From contig JBFMDN010000125.1 in NCBI GenBank assembly GCA_040753915.1, positions 1 to 5,863 of the forward strand: a DNA stretch of 5,863 nucleotides, in the 5' to 3' direction. Source of the DNA: JBFMDN01 sp040753915 (lineage in GTDB: Bacteria > Desulfobacterota > Desulfomonilia > Desulfomonilales > Desulfomonilaceae). Shown here one piece after another: positions 1 to 4,215 of the stretch. Every line of letters starts with the position of its first letter. Position 1 is the first letter of the stretch. A program made the translations under genes and the position numbers. The notes below the pieces were generated by a model. The model searched no databases and was not told the DNA's origin. It was given only the letters and a program-made list of their open reading frames with translations.

Positions 1-80
1 CCCAACCCTGTCCCAGAGGGAGAGGGAGCCGGTAGAATCCCCTCTCCCCCGCTTCGGGGGCGAGGGTCAGGGTGAGGGGT
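1..80. repeat. GC-rich inverted-repeat intergenic element
   Basis: This stretch alternates C-rich and G-rich blocks that fold on themselves. The core is a perfect hairpin with CCCCCG (46-51) pairing with CGGGGG (55-60) around a 3-base CTT loop. After one mismatch the stem continues with 40-44 against 62-66. The outer ends, CAACCC near 3-8 and GGGGTTG at 76-82, are also roughly complementary. Elements of this look (CCCTCTCCC / GGGTGAGGGG) are common dispersed intergenic repeats in GC-rich bacterial genomes. The hairpin could also act as a terminator for a gene upstream of the window, but no T-tract follows it. No coding potential is seen here. Confidence 0.6.
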
Positions 81-109
81 TGTGCCACGATTATCACGGT
101 CTACCGGCT
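27..109. repeat. 10-bp perfect inverted repeat enclosing the GC-rich hairpin
   Basis: AGCCGGTAGA at 27-36 is the exact reverse complement of TCTACCGGCT at 100-109, with 63 bases between the arms. The enclosed segment contains the strong hairpin at 40-66, so a nested stem structure is possible. The right arm ends 60 bases before the livH start. It could be the border of a mobile repeat, a leader structure or chance. I see no recognisable operator or promoter hexamers nearby: TTGAGA at 111-116 has no matching -10 box at normal spacing. Confidence 0.3.
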
Positions 110-169
110 TTTGAGACACTTTCCTCTGTACGCCCTGGACGTTTATCGATGGAGTGACGAGGAGATTTC

Positions 170-1042
170 ATGCTCGAGGTGACGCTCATCTACGGGTTCA
201 TAAACAGCACGATCCTGGCGCTGGTGGCGTTGGGATTCAGCCTGACATTCGGGATCAGCGGCGTGTCAAACTTTGCCTACGGTGCGATGTATGTGATGGC
301 AGGATACGTTGCGTGGATTCTCCTGAACAAGGTCGCCTTGCCCTTTTGGGCTGCTGCGGTGATTGCCGTGTTTGCGACTGCAGGGCTGGGGGCTGCCCTG
401 TACAGATTTGTGCTCCTTCGGGTTCGCGGTCTGGTGATTTCTGAGGTGATTGCCACCTTCGGGGTGGGGTTGGCCATTCTCGAGCTGTTTCGGTACCTGG
501 GATTCACGGGATTTGAGTACACGCTCCCGGTATTTTCCGACGGGAGCATCATGATCGGGAACACGTACGTGGATCACCAGCGTTTATGGATAGTGGGGTG
601 CGGAGTGGCTCTTGCCGGCGGTCTGTACCTGTTCACCCACCATACACGGCTGGGGCTTGCGTTCCGGGGGATAGCCCAGGACGACCGGACCTCCCTGTCT
701 CTGGGGATCCACGCGGACCGCATAGCGGGGATCAGCGTTGCCTTCGGGTCGGGACTGGCTGCTCTGGCTGCGATTGTGGTACTTCCCCGAGGGACCATAT
801 CGGTGAATGAGGGGTACGACGTGCTCATCAACGCGATGGCGGTGTGCATCGTGGGAGGATTGGGGAGCACGGTGGGAGTGGTGGTTGCAGCGTTCCTGAT
901 CGGGTATGCCCAGATGATCACCGACACGGTCTCAGGGCCCCACTGGAAGATGATCGTCTCCCTGGTGGCGATTCTGATCATCCTGGTGGTGAAGCCGTCC
1001 GGATTGTTCGGCAAGCAGAAAGAGCTGGAAGAGCGGATCTGA
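170..1042 (+). CDS. livH: Branched-chain-amino-acid-type ABC transporter permease, LivH family
   Basis: Encodes a 290-residue inner-membrane permease, one half of the channel of a HAAT/Liv-type importer (BPD_transp_2 family); the length is normal for LivH. About eight hydrophobic segments are visible, roughly at residues 4-26, 36-53, 58-82, 91-110, 137-156, 186-206, 217-247 and 259-276. The cytoplasmic coupling loop, residues 161-180 (LGLAFRGIAQDD...LGI), matches the family's G-x-A-x-R-A-x-A-Q...GI loop that contacts the ATPases. The VGGLGSTVG segment (228-236) matches the conserved late GGLGS motif. The start is supported by GAGGAG at 159-164, five bases before the ATG. It is the first gene of the block, and livM follows. 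The substrate cannot be read from a permease; the Liv label is a family name and the cargo may be an organic acid. Confidence 0.93.
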   Translation: MLEVTLIYGFINSTILALVALGFSLTFGISGVSNFAYGAMYVMAGYVAWILLNKVALPFWAAAVIAVFATAGLGAALYRFVLLRVRGLVISEVIATFGVGLAILELFRYLGFTGFEYTLPVFSDGSIMIGNTYVDHQRLWIVGCGVALAGGLYLFTHHTRLGLAFRGIAQDDRTSLSLGIHADRIAGISVAFGSGLAALAAIVVLPRGTISVNEGYDVLINAMAVCIVGGLGSTVGVVVAAFLIGYAQMITDTVSGPHWKMIVSLVAILIILVVKPSGLFGKQKELEERI

Positions 1043-1134
1043 TGCCGGGTTGTCACGATGGCTCGTCCACTGAGCTTAGAGCAGAGCGCATCGACAATGA
1101 CCGCAGTATATGTGTGCGAGTGGTGAAGCAGTGA
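1042..1134 (+). other. Possible 30-codon coupling ORF between livH and livM
   Basis: An ATG at 1042 overlaps the livH stop as TGATG. It opens 30 codons ending in TGA at 1132-1134, which overlaps the candidate livM GTG start (1131) as GTGA. A purine-rich GGAAGAG at 1027-1033 lies eight bases upstream. The predicted peptide is polar and has no recognisable family. If translated, its most plausible role is to carry ribosomes from livH to livM rather than to make a functional peptide. An ORF this short can arise by chance. Confidence 0.15.
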
Positions 1135-2138
1135 GCAAGAGAAGACGAGAACGGATCGATCGCGGAATCAAGGCAAGGTCGGGGGACATATTCGCCCTCA
1201 CCTCATATCGAGAGATGCTCTACGTGGCCGTGCCTCCGTTGCTGCCGGTGATCGGCCTGATCGTGCTGCCACTGCTCCTGCCTACCTATTGGCAGAAGGT
1301 GCTCATTTCTACGGCCATATTTGCGCTGCTGGCCATGAGCTGGGACTTTCTGGCCTGCGTGGGGATGATCTCCCTGGGGCAGGCGCTCTTTTTCGGTCTG
1401 GGTGCCTATTGTGCAGGCATTATGGACCATTACTGGGGCTTTCCCATCTGGCTGAGCATACCTCTGGGCACCGTCGCGGGGAGCGCATTGGCCACCGTAG
1501 TGCTCCTGCCTGTGCTTCGGCTTCGCGGCGTCTACTTCTCCATGGTGACCCTGGTTCTGCCCCTGATGTTCGAGCGGATCATCGAGGCCACCCGGGTGTT
1601 CGGAGGCACCGAGGGCTTGACGGGATTGAAATCCTTTCCCAATCACTGGGTGGAGCTGTACCTCCTCTCCGCGATCACCCTGGGGGTGCTGTTCGGACTG
1701 CGCAGGCTCATGACCACGGATTTCGGTCTCGTGCTCAAGGCGATCAGGGACAACGACAGATCGGTGATGAGCGGCGGGATAAACATCTACGCGGTCAAAG
1801 CCCAGGCGCTCTTCCTCGGGGGCTGCATTGGCGCGTTCTGTGGAGCGTACATGACGCACGTGTACATGTTCGTGGGTATGCCTGCCTTCGCCCTGGATTA
1901 TTCCATCCTACCCCTGGCCGCGGCAGTGGTCGGGGGTATGGGGACCTTTGCAGGGTCGCTCATGGGTGCGTTCATCCTGGTACCGCTCTCCGAGGCCCTG
2001 CGAGGGGTCGGCGGTCTGCGGACCGTTCTGTACTCCCTGTCGCTGGTGGTGTTCATCGTGGCCCTGCCCGAGGGGATCTTCCACTACATGAAGCGGAAAT
2101 ACCACCAGTTCGAGCGATGGGTCGAGGTGGAGCAATGA
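1110..2138 (+). CDS. livM: Branched-chain-amino-acid-type ABC transporter permease, LivM family
   Basis: This is the second channel subunit of the importer, 342 residues if it starts at ATG 1110. Family features appear in order. Residues 87-104 (ISLGQALFFGLGAYCAGI) match the LivM SLGHAAFFGIGAY motif. RGVYFSMVTL (139-148) matches RGxYFAxxTL, and TEGLTGL (167-173) matches the TGGxxGL loop. The coupling loop FGLVLKAIRDND...GIN lies at 205-225, and VVGGMGTFAGSLMGA is at 273-287. An N-terminal basic, hydrophilic tail of about 35 residues precedes the first membrane segment. The start is uncertain. ATG 1110 has no clear ribosome site. In-frame GTG 1131 (335 residues) follows GGTGA at 1122-1126, and a later ATG at 1215 is also possible. 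I favour GTG 1131 slightly. The stop overlaps an ATG as ATGA at 2135-2138. Confidence 0.92.
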   Translation: MCASGEAVSKRRRERIDRGIKARSGDIFALTSYREMLYVAVPPLLPVIGLIVLPLLLPTYWQKVLISTAIFALLAMSWDFLACVGMISLGQALFFGLGAYCAGIMDHYWGFPIWLSIPLGTVAGSALATVVLLPVLRLRGVYFSMVTLVLPLMFERIIEATRVFGGTEGLTGLKSFPNHWVELYLLSAITLGVLFGLRRLMTTDFGLVLKAIRDNDRSVMSGGINIYAVKAQALFLGGCIGAFCGAYMTHVYMFVGMPAFALDYSILPLAAAVVGGMGTFAGSLMGAFILVPLSEALRGVGGLRTVLYSLSLVVFIVALPEGIFHYMKRKYHQFERWVEVEQ

Positions 2139-2281
2139 GCCGGCCTACCATCTCCGGAACCGGTCTTCCATTTTCTTGCTGTGAGCGCCCCGGGACGCAG
2201 GAGTATAGTGTCGATGTGCAGGAGAATCCCTGCGCCGGCTCCCGACAACAAACCTATGGGGAGGAATTCCTCCATGGCTGA
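2135..2281 (+). other. Possible 48-codon coupling ORF between livM and livG
   Basis: An ATG at 2135 overlaps the livM stop (ATGA) and follows the purine-rich GAGGTGGAG at 2124-2132. The reading frame stays open for 48 codons and stops at 2279-2281, just past the livG start at 2274. A ribosome on it would pass straight through the palindrome that holds the livG ribosome site. The peptide resembles no family I know. Its value, if any, would be as a coupling ORF; conservation is untested and chance is a real alternative. Confidence 0.2.
2260..2273 (+). promoter_or_regulatory. Palindromic ribosome-binding site of livG (self-pairing Shine-Dalgarno)
   Basis: GGAGGAATTCCTCC is a perfect 14-bp palindrome that abuts the livG ATG at 2274. 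It contains the only strong Shine-Dalgarno sequence for livG (GGAGG, 2260-2264, nine bases upstream). In RNA, GGAGG can pair with CCUCC (2269-2273) around an AAUU loop, which would hide the ribosome site and crowd the start codon. The sequence and its pairing are seen directly; a control function is inferred. As DNA it could also be a symmetric protein-binding site. Confidence 0.45.
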
Positions 2282-3035
2282 GCCTGTGACATCTGTCCCC
2301 TTGCTGGAGGTGCAGCGCTTGAGCAAGAGCTTCGGCGGGGTCAAGGCCGTTGTGGACGTACAATTTCGTCTGAACAGGGGAGAGCTTCTCGGTGTGATAG
2401 GTCCGAACGGCTCGGGAAAGACCACCCTGGTGAACCTGATCACCGGGTTCGTGACCCCGGATTCGGGGAAAGTTCTGTACGCGGGTCAGGACATTACGGG
2501 CTGGATGCCGTACCGCATTGCCCGGCTCGGCATAGCCCGGACATTTCAGATGGCCAAGCCCTTCGGAGAATTGCCTGCGTTCAAGAATCTGATCGTTCCC
2601 CTCTTCTCTCCCCGGGTACGGAGCCTGGCAGGGGGCCGGTTCGGAGATCGGGACGCCATTGCCAAGGATCTGCTCGAAGAAGTGGGGTTTGAGCGGGAAT
2701 CGTCTGTGACGTACAAGGCTGCAGGCAGTCTTCCCCACGGGTACCTCAAGCGCCTGGAATTGGCCAAGTGCCTGGCTCTGCGTGCGGACCTCATCATACT
2801 CGACGAGCTGTTCTCCGGCCTGAGCATTGCCGAGCTGGCGAGCATCGTGCCCATTATCGAGAAGCTCCGGGTAGAGGGAAAGACCATTGTGATGATAGAG
2901 CACCGCCTCAGAGAGCTCTTCCGGATCGCGGACCGGGTGTTGGTGCTCAATTTCGGGTGCGTGATCGCGGAGGGAAAGCCCGAAGCAGTGATGGAAAAGG
3001 ACGAGGTGAAACACGCGTACCTGGGAACGGAATGA
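2274..3035 (+). CDS. livG: Branched-chain-amino-acid-type ABC transporter ATP-binding protein, LivG family
   Basis: Encodes one of the two cytoplasmic ATPases of the importer, 253 residues, matching the usual LivG length near 255. Motifs in order are Walker A GPNGSGKTT (43-51), Q-loop RTFQ with Q92, signature LPHGY (153-157), Walker B LIILDE with catalytic E178, and H-loop H210 in MIEH. The C-terminal AYLG ending is typical. I chose ATG 2274 because GGAGG lies nine bases upstream and the protein then starts like LivG. A GTG at 2181 would add 31 residues unlike the family. The signature departs from the usual LPYGQQR (here LPHGYLKR), and DEP is DEL, but every residue needed for ATP hydrolysis is present. 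The gene is followed by the REP spacer rather than directly by livF. Confidence 0.93.
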   Translation: MAEPVTSVPLLEVQRLSKSFGGVKAVVDVQFRLNRGELLGVIGPNGSGKTTLVNLITGFVTPDSGKVLYAGQDITGWMPYRIARLGIARTFQMAKPFGELPAFKNLIVPLFSPRVRSLAGGRFGDRDAIAKDLLEEVGFERESSVTYKAAGSLPHGYLKRLELAKCLALRADLIILDELFSGLSIAELASIVPIIEKLRVEGKTIVMIEHRLRELFRIADRVLVLNFGCVIAEGKPEAVMEKDEVKHAYLGTE

Positions 3036-3074
3036 CCTGCGGCCTGCGACGGAAAAACGTTTGTAGTGCAGGCG

Positions 3075-3142
3075 TGTAGTGCAGGCTTTTAGCCTGCATT
3101 CTTGAGAAATGGCAGCCTAAAAGGCTACCCTACATTTCCGGA
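3075..3142 (+). repeat. 68-bp direct repeat, copy 1, containing an inverted REP pair (BIME)
   Basis: This segment is identical to 3190-3257, 115 bases downstream. It contains GTAG plus a perfect stem TGCAGGCT-TTT-AGCCTGCA (3076-3098). After a short linker comes the opposed unit GGCAGCCT-AAA-AGGCTACC plus CTAC (3111-3133), whose stem has one G·T-type pair. The two units are also imperfect inverted repeats of each other (18 of 23 positions), so the segment can form either two small hairpins or one long one. The linker ATTCTTGAGAAAT is itself nearly symmetric. Confidence 0.85.
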
Positions 3143-3145
3143 TGC

Positions 3146-3168
3146 GGCAGCCTGAAAGGCTACCCTAC
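3146..3168 (-). repeat. Solitary REP unit, minus orientation
   Basis: GGCAGCCT-GAA-AGGCTACC followed by CTAC; on the minus strand this reads GTAG, then the stem-loop. It differs from the minus unit of the 68-bp repeat only in the loop (GAA for AAA). It is followed by GTGT, as is the half unit after the assembly gap (3384-3387), whereas the other minus units are followed by ATTT. Confidence 0.8.
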
Positions 3169-3189
3169 GTGTGGGGGATGCGGCGTTTT

Positions 3190-3257
3190 TGTAGTGCAGG
3201 CTTTTAGCCTGCATTCTTGAGAAATGGCAGCCTAAAAGGCTACCCTACATTTCCGGA
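3190..3257 (+). repeat. 68-bp direct repeat, copy 2, containing an inverted REP pair (BIME)
   Basis: Exact copy of 3075-3142. The plus unit is at 3191-3213 and the minus unit at 3226-3248. Perfect identity over 68 bases points to recent duplication or ongoing gene conversion within the cluster. It is followed by CGGAATACGG-type spacer sequence in place of the GGATGCGG spacer after copy 1. Confidence 0.85.
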
Positions 3258-3261
3258 ATAC

Positions 3262-3383
3262 GGCAGCCTNNNNNNNNNNNNNNNNNNNNNNNNNNNNNNN
3301 NNNNNNNNNNNNNNNNNNNNNNNNNNNNNNNNNNNNNNNNNNNNNNNNNNNNNNNNNNNNNNNNNNNNNAAAGGCTACCCTAC
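3262..3383 (-). repeat. REP unit interrupted by the assembly gap
   Basis: The left half-stem GGCAGCCT (3262-3269) ends at the first N. Sequence resumes at 3370 with AAAGGCTACCCTAC (3370-3383), the loop and right half of the same unit type. Flanks on both sides resemble those of the solitary unit at 3146-3168. Either one unit lost a base or so at the join, or an unknown number of further repeat copies is missing. Confidence 0.65.
3270..3369. other. Assembly gap of exactly 100 N
   Basis: One hundred N bases, the conventional placeholder for a scaffold gap of unknown size. Both edges lie inside the repeat cluster, so the break is explained by repeat-limited assembly. The true length, and whether anything else is inserted between livG and livF, cannot be known from this window. 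Confidence 0.97.
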
Positions 3384-3402
3384 GTGTACGGTGTGACGGA
3401 CG

Positions 3403-4170
3403 ATGAATGCTCAAAGCGCTCCCATCCTGGAAGTCTCCAACCTGATGGTCTTCTACGAGAATGCCCTCGCGCTCAACGATTTTACCATGAAGGTCGATAC
3501 GGGCTCGATCGTTGCGGTGATCGGGTCGAACAGCGCGGGAAAGACAACGTTCATGAACACGGTCTCCGGCTTGATCATCGACACGAAGATCAAGGAGCAG
3601 CGCAAGGGCGGGGAGAGGATAACCATTTACGGCACCGTGTCGTTTGAGGGGGAGGATGTCACCCAGGTCTATCCCTCGGACAGGGCGAGAAGAGGCATGG
3701 TGCTCTGCAGAGAGCGTCATCCAATTTTCCCCGAATCGGATCTCGTGGAAAACCTCAAGATAGCCGGGTACCTGCGGAGCAGCTCCGAGGTACGGGAGAT
3801 GATAGACTACGTGTTTCATCTCTTCCCCACCCTCGTGCACCTCAAGACGAGGAAGGCGGGATTCCTCAGCGGTGGCGAGCAACAGATGCTCACCATCGGT
3901 ATGGCGCTCGTGGTAAAGCCCAAGCTCTTGCTCCTCGACGAGCCGCTGCTCGGTCTGAGCCCCATGATGCAGAGGACGCTCGTGGACGCTATTATAACCA
4001 TTCGGAAGGAATCGGGCTTGACCATAGTGATCACGGAGCAGTTCGCCAGGCCGATCTTACCGGTGATAGACTACGGCTATGTGATCGAGAACGGTATGCT
4101 CACCATGGCAGGGGGCGGACAGGAGCTCATGGACAATCCGGAAGTGCGGGCAGCGTATTTCGGGGTGTGA
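3403..4170 (+). CDS. livF: Branched-chain-amino-acid-type ABC transporter ATP-binding protein, LivF family
   Basis: The second ATPase of the importer, 255 residues. Motifs in order are Walker A GSNSAGKTT (41-49), signature LSGGEQQ (155-161), Walker B LLLLDEP (175-181) and the LivF-type TEQ (211-213), where most ABC ATPases have a histidine. It ends with EVRAAYFG, as LivF proteins do. It is about 20 residues longer than E. coli-type LivF (near 235), mainly through a charged insert at about residues 59-76 after Walker A. The usual VPEGR segment reads LCRERHP (101-107). The start is bounded by an in-frame TGA at 3394-3396, three codons upstream. No good Shine-Dalgarno sequence precedes the ATG, and the REP cluster ends only 19 bases before it. 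It presumably pairs with LivG on the LivH-LivM channel. Confidence 0.93.
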   Translation: MNAQSAPILEVSNLMVFYENALALNDFTMKVDTGSIVAVIGSNSAGKTTFMNTVSGLIIDTKIKEQRKGGERITIYGTVSFEGEDVTQVYPSDRARRGMVLCRERHPIFPESDLVENLKIAGYLRSSSEVREMIDYVFHLFPTLVHLKTRKAGFLSGGEQQMLTIGMALVVKPKLLLLDEPLLGLSPMMQRTLVDAIITIRKESGLTIVITEQFARPILPVIDYGYVIENGMLTMAGGGQELMDNPEVRAAYFGV

Positions 4171-4215
4171 TTCCGGGGTCGATGTGCAGAACAACGAGGG
4201 AGGATCGGCTTCACC

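Larger units (their letters stand above)
3063..3383. repeat. REP/BIME-type palindromic repeat cluster with 115-bp periodicity, broken by an assembly gap
   Basis: Nearly the whole livG-livF spacer (3036-3402) consists of short palindromic units. Each has GTAG at its outer end, an 8-base stem and a 3-base loop. Units read plus at 3076-3098, minus at 3111-3133, minus at 3146-3168, plus at 3191-3213, minus at 3226-3248, and minus at 3262 through the gap to 3383. An abortive unit start (GTAGTGCAGGC) lies at 3063-3073. The plus-minus-minus pattern repeats with a 115-base period. A GTAG tetranucleotide beside a small hairpin is the known hallmark of REPs mobilised by REP-associated tyrosine transposases (RAYT). 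No such transposase is in the window. There is no coding potential, and no spacers of the CRISPR kind. Confidence 0.85.

Noticed and set aside
111..139. Sigma-70 promoter with TTGAGA as the -35 box
   Set aside because: No acceptable -10 hexamer is found 16-18 bases downstream, so the match to a single box is not enough.
2181..2273. Upstream GTG start for livG, which would add 31 residues
   Set aside because: There is no ribosome site in front of it, and the extension is unlike LivG N-termini. ATG 2274 has a strong GGAGG at proper spacing and gives the normal length.
1289..2281. 330-codon plus-strand frame overlapping livM
   Set aside because: Its body is an out-of-frame reading of livM. Only the tail from ATG 2135 lies outside livM, and it is discussed separately as a possible coupling ORF.
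2145..3014. Long minus-strand open frame (289 codons) opposite livG
   Set aside because: It lies wholly antisense to a clear LivG with all ABC motifs. The protein is rich in H, R and P with no recognisable domain, which is typical of a GC-rich shadow frame.
3080..3105. Rho-independent terminator after livG
   Set aside because: The 8-bp hairpin is followed by ATTCTT rather than a T-tract, and the same structure recurs as a REP unit. Some attenuation remains possible.
3063..3383. CRISPR array
   Set aside because: The repeats are palindromic, alternate in orientation and are separated by short similar spacers. There are no unique spacers of regular length and no cas genes.
3232..3882. Minus-strand frame that runs through the N gap
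   Set aside because: It is held open only by N bases and is antisense to livF, so it is an artefact.
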